A stretch of 49,603 nucleotides of DNA, taken from a virus. The stretch is taken from positions 1-49,603 of IMG/VR virus record IMGVR_UViG_3300031857_000306, one strand, 5' to 3'. The translations under genes and the position numbers were made by a program. Of this stretch, positions 1 through 12,200 are shown one piece after another (positions within the stretch are counted from its first letter, which is position 1; every line of letters begins with the position of its first letter). Under the pieces are notes generated by a model, which was given only the letters and a program-made list of their open reading frames with translations, was not told the DNA's origin and did no database searches.

Positions 1-1227
1 TATGCTAAGAAGATGGGAGTTAATTTAAATCAATCTTCAGAAGCTTCACAAGAATTTCCTATGGGTGGTGTTAAATTACCTATGTATCCTTATGGTGGAG
101 AAGGTAATATGTTATCTTATGGAGATGATCCTAGATTTTATAACTACCAAGGAAATAAAGTTATAGCTCCTAATTTAAAAGCTTTAAGTAAAGATAAAGG
201 TGTATCTACAGACATAGGATTAAATAATTATAATAATTTACTTAATACTAGAACTCAAGTAAGAGATTCTAATGTTCAAATGGATAAACAATTACCTAAA
301 TTTGAATACTTAAATGATCCTACTAAAGGTACATATGATGAACAATTTAATGATTATAAAAAAGTTTATTTACCAGGATTTGCAATGGGTGGTAGAAAAC
401 TATCTCAATATGAATTTGGAGTATTGACTCCGGAAGAAGAAGGTGATGACTTAGAATCTGTATGGAAAAGTTCATCAGCTAAAATAGATGCTCAACATAG
501 ATGGAATTCAAATAATAAAGTAACTAGTTCAGCATGGTCTCCAGAAGAATTACAAGCTAGTTCTGAAGTTAGTAGTGTTGGGTCCAAACGTGATCAAGAA
601 CTTTATGATGCAGAATTAGCTAGAATGAATGCTTCTGGTGGAAGAAATACTAATAAGTTTGATTGGAAAAATACTTTAGGACAAGTAGGTAATTTTGCAG
701 CACAGAATGCAGGTAATATTTATAATCTATCTCGATATAATAAACCAGAAGTTGAATCTTATGAACGTATGAAAGCTACTTATTTAGATCCTAGTGCAGC
801 TTTAAGAGATGCTGAGGCTCAAACTCGTAGAGCTGAATATAATGTTAGAGGAGCAAGTGGTGGAAATGCTGGAACTTATTTAAGTAATAGAGTTGCATTA
901 AATGCTCAAAATACAATTAACAAAGCTAGAATTCATACAGATTATCAAAATGCTAATGCTGGTATTTCTAATTCTGTAGGTCAATATAACAATGAATTAG
1001 CTAGACAAGAAGTTATTGCGAATGCTATGAATAGAGCTAGAAATAGATCTGGTAAAGGCGAAGCTATTGGTTCATTAGGTTCTAATGTAGCTAATCAAAT
1101 GATGGATAATAAAAAGACTAATATGGATCAAGAAACTTTACAGTTGATGATGAAATATTATAATGATCCTCAGTTTAAAAAATATCTAGAAGAATCTGGA
1201 TTTAATAAAAAGAAAACTGGTAAATAG
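1..1227 (+). CDS. Virion/cargo-type structural protein, 5' end cut by window edge
   Basis: The reading frame is open from base 1 (Y-A-K-K before the first Met at position 13), so the true start may lie outside the window; at least 404 residues are visible. The N-terminal part has FPMGG and FAMGG glycine motifs. Residues about 255-400 are rich in Ala, Asn, Arg and Gln and look helical or coiled-coil. The gene ends in TAG, 36 bases before the next gene, and sits directly upstream of the giant virion RNA polymerase. In crAss-like phages this place is held by virion proteins packaged with the polymerase. No enzymatic motif is visible. The virion role is inferred from position and composition. Confidence 0.6.
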   Translation, partial: YAKKMGVNLNQSSEASQEFPMGGVKLPMYPYGGEGNMLSYGDDPRFYNYQGNKVIAPNLKALSKDKGVSTDIGLNNYNNLLNTRTQVRDSNVQMDKQLPKFEYLNDPTKGTYDEQFNDYKKVYLPGFAMGGRKLSQYEFGVLTPEEEGDDLESVWKSSSAKIDAQHRWNSNNKVTSSAWSPEELQASSEVSSVGSKRDQELYDAELARMNASGGRNTNKFDWKNTLGQVGNFAAQNAGNIYNLSRYNKPEVESYERMKATYLDPSAALRDAEAQTRRAEYNVRGASGGNAGTYLSNRVALNAQNTINKARIHTDYQNANAGISNSVGQYNNELARQEVIANAMNRARNRSGKGEAIGSLGSNVANQMMDNKKTNMDQETLQLMMKYYNDPQFKKYLEESGFNKKKTGK

Positions 1228-1263
1228 TTTTGTTATTCAGTAATTAATTAATATCTTTATAAG

Positions 1264-3264
1264 ATGCCAAGTAATCGCTTTGACACTAGTCAACAACAAC
1301 AATATGTAAGTTCTTATGTTCCATTACCTTTTGAACAAATAGGAACTTTAGGAGCTAAAATGCAACAAAAATATGATTCTGATATCGCAGATACTTATAA
1401 GTTAAATGATTTAATGTCACAGGTTCCAGCAATACATGACCCTCAATTAGGTTTATCTAACATTAAAAAGAAGCAAGAATTAGATGCTAAATATCATCCT
1501 GTAATTCAAGGATTAACTGATAAAATTGTAGCAGGTGATCCTAATGCTTCTAGGGAATTAGAGCAAGTTAAAAGACAGTTTTTTAATGATCCTGATAGAC
1601 AAGAATTAGAAAATTCTTATTTAAACTATAAAGCATATAAAGAAGATAAAACTAAGAAAGGTGGAAAATATGATCCTTTATTAGATGATTATTATGGGCA
1701 ACAATTAGTTGGAGAAGATGGTTCTTTAAAACCATTTAGATATTCTGGAATGGAGGATTCTTTAGATATTGAAGCTAGATTTTCTAAAGCTATGGATGGT
1801 ATTAAAGAAGATATTAAAGGTTGGGACGTTGAAAGACTTGGTGCTGATGGTATTAAAATTGGTAGTAAAGGTAAACAAGCTGGTATTACTCCTAATAAAG
1901 TAATGGGTGTTGCTAAAGATAAAGTATCTGATATGTTAAAATTAACAGATGAAGGTAAACAATTTGCCAAAAAACTTCGTAAGTTAAATCCTGGTATATC
2001 TGATGATCAAATTCTTAATGAAGGAGTTAAAGCTTTATTTTCATCAGCCTCTGAACAAATTGGATCAGAAAAAACTTCAGGTAATTCTATTAGTTTAACT
2101 GATATGTGGTCTAGAAATCAAGATAACCAAGATGAAGAGGCTTCATTTAACAGATTACCAATGCATGAATTACCTGTACAAACACCAGGAGAAGTTTCTA
2201 ATAAGGATGCTTTAAATGTTTTTGGATTAGGTTCTAACTTAAATAAAGATGGTAAATTTGACTATAATACAAAAGTACAAAGTACTTCTGTAAAGGGACC
2301 AGGATTGTTTAATGCTCCAGTCTTTATATTTGATAAAAGTAATTCTAAAGAAAATACTCAAAAATTAACAGAGTTTTACACAGGATTAAATAATACCGCT
2401 AAAAATTTAGGTATTCAAATTCCTAAATTAAAAGATGGTAAAACAGACTATGATAAATTACAACAAACAATAACTGAAGTTGGTAAAAATATGTTAATCA
2501 ATGGTCAAGTTGGTCAAGGATTACAAGCAGAATTAAGTAACAATATTTCAAGTTATTATTTAGGTACTGTAGACTCTAAAGGTGAAGGATTTAAAAAATC
2601 TCCATTTTTAGAAACAGCTAAAATTACTGAAACAGGTAATCCTTCTAATCAAATTATTGATGATGAAAATAAGTCAAAAATTGCTGAAAATGGTGTAATT
2701 AAAGATATTAATTTTTATGCTGAAAACCCAGGAACTTTTGTAATTACTACAAATGATGGTGAAAAATCTAAAAATTATGATATTTATTTAGGTGAAAAAG
2801 TTTCTAAAGCATTAATTGAACCTACTTGGAATTTAACTAAATCTTTTGAAAGAAATGCTAAAGGACAAATTAAACCAGAAGAAGTTAAACAATTACAGAA
2901 CGTAGAATCATCTATTGGTAATAGTTTAATTAAACAATATCAAAATATACAAAATCCTAAATTACAACAATATTTATTAGATAATTTAAAAAACACTTTA
3001 GATGGAACTCAAGACATGAAAACTACACAAGTAGTTAATAGTGCTGAAAGATTAAGTGACGGGTCTCCTAAATACGTATTTATAGGAAAACAAGGATTTG
3101 ATTCTGAAAATAATAAACCTATTGAAAAAGTTATTGCAATTAATAAATCTAATGGTAGTGTTGAATTAATGGATTTAAATGAAGTACAAGCTATGGAAAG
3201 TAGCTTTATTCAAAAACAAATTAGTACAGGATATAAACCTAAATTAGCTAAAGACGAAAGATAG
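1264..3264 (+). CDS. Virion/cargo-type protein of crAss-like phage
   Basis: A 666-residue soluble protein with no signal peptide or membrane segment. The N-terminus has a Gln tract followed by YVPLPFEQI and a helical stretch with LNDLMSQVPAIHD, a style I associate with the large protein encoded just before the virion RNA polymerase in crAss-like phages. The rest is charged, repetitive alpha/beta sequence without recognisable catalytic residues. It ends with TAG at 3262-3264, one base before the ATG of the polymerase gene, so the two are almost certainly co-translated. Packaging in the capsid or tail as cargo is an inference from context. Confidence 0.6.
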   Translation: MPSNRFDTSQQQQYVSSYVPLPFEQIGTLGAKMQQKYDSDIADTYKLNDLMSQVPAIHDPQLGLSNIKKKQELDAKYHPVIQGLTDKIVAGDPNASRELEQVKRQFFNDPDRQELENSYLNYKAYKEDKTKKGGKYDPLLDDYYGQQLVGEDGSLKPFRYSGMEDSLDIEARFSKAMDGIKEDIKGWDVERLGADGIKIGSKGKQAGITPNKVMGVAKDKVSDMLKLTDEGKQFAKKLRKLNPGISDDQILNEGVKALFSSASEQIGSEKTSGNSISLTDMWSRNQDNQDEEASFNRLPMHELPVQTPGEVSNKDALNVFGLGSNLNKDGKFDYNTKVQSTSVKGPGLFNAPVFIFDKSNSKENTQKLTEFYTGLNNTAKNLGIQIPKLKDGKTDYDKLQQTITEVGKNMLINGQVGQGLQAELSNNISSYYLGTVDSKGEGFKKSPFLETAKITETGNPSNQIIDDENKSKIAENGVIKDINFYAENPGTFVITTNDGEKSKNYDIYLGEKVSKALIEPTWNLTKSFERNAKGQIKPEEVKQLQNVESSIGNSLIKQYQNIQNPKLQQYLLDNLKNTLDGTQDMKTTQVVNSAERLSDGSPKYVFIGKQGFDSENNKPIEKVIAINKSNGSVELMDLNEVQAMESSFIQKQISTGYKPKLAKDER

Positions 3265-3265
3265 T

Positions 3266-6200
3266 ATGCCAGATAATAATAAATTAGATTTAAATATTAA
3301 TTTAGATCCTCAATCTATTTTAAATGAAAAAACTTCAAAGTATAATTTAAATACTGGAAGTAAAGGTTATTTTGGAGATACTGATTTTGGTAAATCTCAA
3401 TATGATAGACCACAAGAAACTTCATGGAATGATATTACTCCTGAAAAACTACAACAACTTCGTGGTGAAAGACAAGGTTGGGGTGCTGAAGCAGCTAATG
3501 CTATTGGTGGAGGTATTGCTAAAATTCCATTTACTGTAATTGGTAATGTAGCTTCAATGTTAGATTTTGAAGATTATTATAATACAAATAATGAAGTTGG
3601 TAATGCTGTTACTGCCTGGGCTGAAGAGGTTAAAGGTGATATTGAAGGAGCTACTAAAATCTATAAATCTAACGATAACACCTTAGGTTCTAGAGAATGG
3701 TGGTTAAATAATGCTAAAGGGTTGATTGATTCAGCAGGAGCATTTGCCATCACTGGTGCAGGATTAGGTAAAGGTGTTCAATTATTATCTCAATTAACTA
3801 AATATTCTAAAGTAGTACAAGGTATTGGTACAGTAACTAATGCTGCAATGCTTAATCAAGCTGAGAGTATTCCTATTGCTATGGGAGTATATCAAAAATC
3901 TTATGATATTGAATTAAATAAATTACAACAATCTCAGGATCCCTTAAACCCATCAATGAGTGATGAGGAAATGGACGCTAAGGCTAGACAAGCGGCTGCT
4001 GATGCTGCTGCATATTCTATTAATATAAATAGAATTAATATACCATTAAACTTAACTAGTGCTGGAGCTTTCTTAAGGCCTATTGCATTAACTAGACAAG
4101 TTGCTAAAGATGCTTCTAAAAAACAAATCTTAGGTAAATTATTATTAGAAGGTTCTCAAGAATATGTTGAAGAGAATGTAAATATGATTGCTGAAAATGA
4201 AGCGATTAGAAGTGCTAAGGAAGGTAATAAATATACTTATGACTTTAATAATACTGTGAACGAAGTTCTTTCTAAAGAAGGATTTGAAACAGGTATTGTA
4301 GGATTTTTAGGTGGTATTATGCAAACAGGAGCTACTAATGCTATAAAATATTTACAAAAAGATTCTCCTTCTTATGATGAAGATGGAAATGTTAAATTAA
4401 ATGAAGATGGTTCTCCTGTATTAGTTAATACTTACCAATCTCAGAAAGAAAGATTTAGAGCTCAACAAAAATCTATAAATAATATTGAAATACTTTCTAA
4501 ATCTGAAAGTGTTCCTACTATTAAAGAAACTTTAGATAATGTTAAAACTACTGCTACAATATTGAACGATATTCAAGAAGCAGCAATGAATAATGATGAG
4601 TTTAAAGTTAGTGAATTACAAAATGATTTATTAATTAATCAAGCTACAGATGCTTTTAAGAATGGTACTACTGAACAACTAATCAATTTATATAAATCTA
4701 TTACTAATGATCCTTCATCTAAAGAAAAGTTTGGTGAAGATTATAGAATTAAAGCTCAAGAAGCAATTAAAGAAATTGAGAACTTAGAAAAAGTTTACCA
4801 AAAACATTCTGTATTACCTCAAGTTGGAGAAGTTATTGCTAATAAAGCTAAAGTTAATCATAATATTAAACAAGCTGAAGCAGTTAAACAAGAAGTACTT
4901 AATGCTCAAATTAATCAACAGAGAGAAATGGAAGTTACTGGTTTTAGTACACCAGAACAAATAGCTACATTATCTAGTACTAAAGATTTACAAGAATTAA
5001 AAGCTAAAGAAGAATTAATTAAAAGTAATGTAATTGCTTTAACTGAAGAATATAATAAGATTATATCTCCAGAATATACTCAAGTATTTACTAATAAAAA
5101 ATTAGAAGATGTTGCAGCTAAAGAAGTAGCAATTGAAGATAACTTTAGAGAACCAGTAGTTACTACACCAGGTGAAACTCCAGTAACTCCTGTTGAAGAA
5201 GATGTAGTTAGTGAAGAAGGTCAACCTGCTTCTGAAGAACAAATTATATCTTATTTGGGAGATAAAATTATTAATAGGAAAGGAGGTGAAATATTTACTC
5301 CTGAAGAACAACAAATCTATGACAACTTCAAAGATAGAGTTAAAAAATATATTGCTTCTAAGGCTAATGTAAATTCACAACCTGCCGGATATGCAGATAT
5401 TGCTTTAGATTATTTATTTACAGGAGGTAAAGACACAATACTAAGTACTGATTATTTATTACAAGCTTTAGTTGGTGGATTTCCAAAAGCAGCTATTGAA
5501 ATAAATAATATTAGAAATAAATATGCTGATAAATTAGGAAATATTAAAGATGATATTAATTCTGATATTTATAATAAAACAATGCAAGAGATTAGAAATG
5601 TTATAAATAAAAATTATAATAACCTTAAAGCACTTGAAATTCTTGATAAAATATTAAAAAATCCAACAGGTTTTACAACTAAAGAAGGAAGACAAGTAGA
5701 GATTGAATTAGATAATTTAAATCAACCTGAAGTAACTACTCCAGAAGTATCTGAATCAGATGAAACTATATCTAACGGTGCTTCAAATGCTTTTGATATT
5801 TCAACTAACTTAGATGAAACTTTAGATAAACCTACTCAAATATCAGATAAAGAATTTACTAGTAAAGTACCTAATGCTTTAATGATGAAGCATTATGAAT
5901 TTCAACCTGGTAAAAAAGTATGGGCTAGAGATTCAGAAGGTTTGGTTATTGAAGAATCTAATCCTAGTGTTTCAATAGCTGTAAGTAACCCTAATGTAGC
6001 AGAAGTTGGTTCTGAAGTTACTTATGTACATGCAGGTGATGAGATTACATTATTACAAAATGCTGAAACTGAGCAAGAATTAGTAGTTGGTAAATTAGCT
6101 TTACCTCATGAAACTACTTCTACAGATCCTAAAGTACTTGCTGCTTTAGAAGAATTAAAAAAACTTAGAGCTTATATTTTATCTAAACCTTCAGGTAGTC

Positions 6201-9200
6201 TTAAGACTACTATCGCTGAGAAAGGTAAAGGTAAATTATTAATTAAAATTAAGAATAATCTTCCTGTATTAGATCAAAAAGTATCTACTAGACCTCAAGA
6301 TTTAGTAGATAATAAACCATTATTTTTATATGATAATGGAGAATCTTTAGTAGGTAAAGAGTTATCAGATAATCAACAAGTTGTTGCTAATCAATTTACA
6401 GGTACTTCTTATGCTGTAGAAAATCCTAGTGATCCACAAGGAACTAAATTAGGTGTAGGTAGAGTATTTCAAGTAGTTAAAACAGCTAATGATAGTTGGT
6501 CTGTTATTCCAGTATTTACAGAGTTTATTGGTAAATCAAGTAATTCTGAGAAAGTAACTAATACTATTGTTGAATCTTTAATTAATAATATATCAAATAA
6601 TGGTATGTCTATTAATTACAATAAGTTAATTCAAGAATTAAATAAATATATTTTTATTAGTAGTGGTAATAAGTTTAAAAACCATAGTGGTATTAAAGTA
6701 TTTGAAAGTAAAGAAGGTACTGAGATAGGTAAAATTAATGTTGCAGGAAATACTTTTAAATTTACAGATATTAAATCTAATAATCCTGTAATTATTGCAG
6801 AATTAAAACAAGCTTTACAATCTAGTAGATTTAATTTAGATGTAAACAATTTAAATAAATCTGATTATCAAGAAGAGTTATTAGGTAATAATGTATTAGT
6901 AACTAATGCTTATACTGATTCTAATGATAATTATTATGTACAACCTTATATTCAAATTAATAACCCAGAAGGTTATATAGCTACAGAAGTAGTTGTTAAA
7001 AAACCTTTTGAATTAGTTACACCAACTAATGTAAATTCAGAAAATTCTTATTACGATAAAAGAAATAAAATTTTAAGTGATAAAAGAGATGAAATATTAA
7101 CTAAATTAAAAAATAAAGATTTATTACTTGCTGCTCATTATTTATTATCAAAAAGTGGAATTTCAAATGAGTATGGTTCAGACACAACTTTATTTACAAA
7201 AGTTTTAAAAATATCTTTTAAAGAAGCTGAAAAATTATCTAAACAACATTTAGAAGCAATTAAACCAGAAGGTTGGAAATTTGGGGATGATTATGATAAT
7301 TCTAAATTATCTAATAAACTAAATGAAGAAATACTTGAAATTAATAATAAATATGATAAAATATTAACTGATTTTGAAACTAATTTTAAAAATAGTAATA
7401 CTACTGAAACTAAAGAGTCTGATGTACTTACATCTAAACATGATTTAGAGAACTTTGAAGAAGGTAGTGACTTAGCTTTTAGTAGAACTAAATTAGAAGG
7501 TACTGAAATAACTTCTAAGTCAATTGAAAAACTAAATAAGATTTTACCAGGATTAACTTTAGCTGATGCTAAACAAGTTGAAGAAGTTGGTAAAAATATG
7601 AAAGATACTTATGGTATGTTTCACAATATGCTTATTTACTTATTTAATGGAGCTACAAACCAAACAATGTATCATGAAGCATTTCATGGTGTATTTAGAA
7701 ACATATTATCTAATACTGAACGTATTGGAATATTAAATGATGCTGTTGTAAAATATGATAAACCTACTGTTGAGAGATTACAATTCTTAAGAGAGGGTAA
7801 AGGTAATGAAAATTTATCTGATGAAGTATTAACTCAATTACATTATGAAGAAAGATTAGCTGATGACTTTGGTAAATATGCTGATGGAGAATTAAACCAA
7901 TCTTTAGGTAAGAAGATATTAAACTTCTTTAAAAAGATATTTGATTTATTTAACATATTTAAAAATAGTAATCCTACTCAAACTGATAAATTATTTTCTG
8001 AAATAGTTAAAGGTAAATTAGCTGATCGTAGTAAAGGTGCTAAATTAGCAAACTTACCTATTAGTTATAAAGACTTTGGACAAGCCTATGTTAGAGTATT
8101 GAATAAAATATCTATGGCTGCTGAATTAGATAGAACTAAATCTATTGCTGATCAAGTATTAGATAGAATATCTCAAGAAGTAGCTAAAGGAACACCTTTA
8201 AATAAAATTACTAATACTACATTAGCTCAGATTATAGCTGATATTAAGAAACAGTATGCTAAGACTTTTGCAGAAGAAGATTCTAAAGCTAATCCAGATT
8301 TAAATAAGTTAAAAATTATTAAAGAAGTTTATGATAATTTTAATGGGCTATTAGAAAATATTTCTAAACAAATTAAATCTACAAGAAATTTAAATATTGA
8401 TTTATCTAATTTAAGTGACCCTAAAGTATTAGATTTAGAAGGAATACAAGATACTAAAGAAGATGAGATTGTATCTTCTATGGAAGGTAATGAAACTAAA
8501 GGATGGAAAGAAATGACTACTATTTCAGGTATTAAAACAGCAACACATGAAATTAAATTATTCTTATCTAATATTCCTGTAGTTAAAAAGAATGGTGAAG
8601 TAGATATAGATATTTATGGATTTACAAAGTTTCATTCATTTGAAGAGATATATCATACCTTAGAACATACTTTAATAGGTACTACTACATTTGCTGGCCA
8701 GGCTAAAAAATTACAAGATTTATCTGCTTACAAACCTGTATTAAAACAAGTATTAGAAGCTATTGAATCTATTAAAAACCCTGAAACTAAAGCTAAATTT
8801 AAACAACAATTTGCAGCTAATTTTAATAAACAAGTTTTAAACTATAAATTAATTACTTATAAGAAAGTAGGAGATTCTTTTGACTTTAAAATATTTGATC
8901 CAAATAGAGAAGGTGTTGAAGTAGCATTAAAAACTAAATGGGAGTCTACTAATATTTTAGATCCTAATAATTTAGTTACTAATGATATTAGAACATTTAA
9001 TACTGAAGAAGGTAGTTATGAAGTTAACTCTGATAAAGTTAAAGCTTTAGTAGAGTCATATAAAGGTAAAGATTTAAATGTTCAAGAAGTATTTGAATTA
9101 GCTAATAAACTAGGTGTTGGTTTATCTTATGATACTATTGAGACTTTTAATAATATTCCTTCAGTAAATAAATTTACCCCATTACAAAACTTAACTAGAG

Positions 9201-12200
9201 ATTTATTAAGTTATGCAAGTAATAAGTGGGTTAATAAAAAATTTAGTGATGCTAGAACTACATTTAATCAATTAGTTAAAATGGAACTTAATGCTCAAAC
9301 AGCATTATTTACTTCATCATTTAATAATGTTGAGAATTCATCGGTATACGCTATTCAATACCAATCTTTTGCTTCTAAACTAGTAGATAAATTATCTAAT
9401 GATCAATTAGGTTCTGAATTAAAAAAAGATTTAGAAAGAGATCCTTTATTTAAAAATAACTTCTTATTTAAAAATAGACATAATTTAGTTATGTTTCCTT
9501 TAGATGGTTTAAAAATGGAAGGTGATACTAACGAGGGTAAGAAATTTAATCAAATAGATTCTGATGATTATATAGCAATGATTATTAACATGTTTGTTAA
9601 TAAGCAAGCTGAGGGTAATATGACTAATGCTCCGGCACTATATGCCCCAATTATTCCTGCAGAAAAAGGATTATCTTTTGGATTTAGTTATGATAAATTA
9701 ACAGTTCCAGAGAATTTAGAAGGTTCTACATTCTTAGGTGAATTTAGACAATTATTTTTAAATGAGTTAGCTAGAATTAAACAAGTAACTAAAGATATTA
9801 AATCTCTACCTAAAGAAAAATTAGTTAATAATTATCACTTAGGTAAAAAGTTAGGATTAGAGTTTAATTTAACTAATGCTATAAATTCTGAATTAAAAAC
9901 TGAATTAAATAAGTTCTTAGAAACTCAATTAGATTCTAATGAAGATTTATTAACTGCATTAAGTAAAACTAATTTATTAGCTAAAGTAGATGCTGCTTTA
10001 ATTAAAGAATTAGAACATGTTGCTAAAACTGAAAAACAAGCTTTATTAGATAAAAATATTGTTCAATTAGTTGATGGTAAATTAGTATCTGATAAAATAT
10101 CAAGTACTATTCCAGAGAATACTATTGATAAAATAGTTAGAGAGTGGTCTTTAAACTCTTATTTATTTAATATTTCAAGTTCATTATTAATTAATGGTGA
10201 TCCTGCATTCTATAAAGGTCCTGCTGATAATGGTAAACGTTATTACCAAGGATACTCTATGCTTAAATTTGCAGATACTTCTACAATAGATGAATCTTAC
10301 AAATATTTAAAAGGAGCTAAGTTTAAAATGAATATTATTGAAGATGTATACTCTGCATCAGAATCATTAAATGACTTAGTTGCTATTGCTGAAGAGACTA
10401 ATAATCCTAGAATTAAAGAATTAGCTGAAGATAATTATGCTACTAATGATAAAGGTGTAGGTATGATTAATAATACTGATGCTCAAATGTTTGTATCAGA
10501 AGCCATGTTTAAAGAACTACAAAAAGTATTTGGTCAAGAGTCTGATAAATTAGCAGTATTAAAACCATTTTCTTATGGTAATCAATGGAATGCTGAGACT
10601 AAAAGATATGAACCTGTACAAGTAAAATGTAGTATTTTTCCATTAACTAATGCTTATGTAGAAAATAATCCTTTATTAGCTGAACATAAGAAACTAATGG
10701 ATGTTGATGAGAATTATCCACAAGTAATTGCATTTGAATCTACTATGAAGGCTTTATCTCCATTTAAAGCGGATATTAGCACTCCTGAATCTACAAGTAT
10801 CGTAGAATTAGACTTAAACAATTTTGGTGAACAAGTAGCTAATCCTGATCACATGTTAGATTCAGAAAATAGTTCTTTAAGACAATTAAAAATGCTATTC
10901 TATGGAATGGTTGAAAATAAACAAGATTATAATGGTAGATCTGGTAGAGATATTAAAAATGAAATTGCATTATTAGATAAAGCTAATATTGAAGAAGCTT
11001 TACAGAAAGTTATTGAAGGATTTGCAACTAATAATCCAGAATTAACTAAGATGATTCAAGAAGCAATTACTTCTAGAAATGCTACTTCTATTATTGAAAA
11101 AGTATTTCAGCAAAACCCTGATGGAACATTCCAATATCCTTTAGATTTAATTAGTTCTAAATCTACTATTCAATTAATATCATCTATATTTAGTGGTAAT
11201 GTAACTAGACAAGCATTTACTGGTGGGGCTGCTGTACAAGTATCTTCAATTGGTTTACAAGTTGGTGCAAGCACATTAACTTCAGAAGATTTAAATTCTG
11301 ATGCTAAAATTAATAAATTAAGAACTTCTTTAAAGTATATTAAGAGTACAGGTAAAGATTCTATTGATTTCTGTGAAGCTGCAGCTCCTGTTTGGATGAA
11401 AGAATTTGTTAATCAAGATGGTAGTATTAAAGATAATATTCCTGAAGAGATGAAACAAATGTTAGTTTATCGTATCCCTACTGAAGGAGCTCACTCAATG
11501 ATGGCTGTTAAAGTTGTACATTTCTTACCTGCAGAGTATAAAGGTGTTATGTTATTACCTTATGAGGTAACTACACAATTTGGTGCTGACTTTGACTTTG
11601 ATAAAATTATGTTTATTTCTAGAGCAAGTAAATCTGTTAAAGGAGAAATTAAACCTTATGTATTCATACCTGAAGTAGATAAAACTGAAGAAAGATACTC
11701 TATCTATAAAGAGTATAGTAAGGATAATAAATTAACTTTAGAAGAGTTTTCTAAATTATCTATTATTGAACAAAACATTAAGCCGGCTAGAGATAATAAA
11801 TTATTAGATAATTATTTTGATATACTTAAATCTACAAGTATGTTAGAATCATTAATTACCCCATCTGGACCAGGTAATATTGCTAAAGTTGCTAAGGAGT
11901 TAGAAGAAAAATCTACTAAGAAGAAATCTAATAACTATTTTACAGCTTTAAATCAAGTTGCATTAAAAGATTTATTCCATAAAATATCTAGATTAAAAGG
12001 TATTGCTGCATTACAGGTATCTGGACATGCTTGGGCTACTGAAGGTAATTTGAATATTAAACCTAAAACAAAAACTGATGGTACATTTATTCCTCAAGGA
12101 GTTAAAATTAAATCAGGGAATACTACTAATACTAGAAATAATTTAAATCAAGTAATATCTGATGATAATACTAAAATTGTAGAAGAGTTATCAGCAATGA

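Noticed and set aside
1692-1970. Antisense ORF within the 666-residue virion gene, and similar ones inside other large genes
   Set aside because: Low-complexity hydrophobic or Ser/Phe-rich translations caused by codon bias of the sense gene; no leaders or family resemblance.
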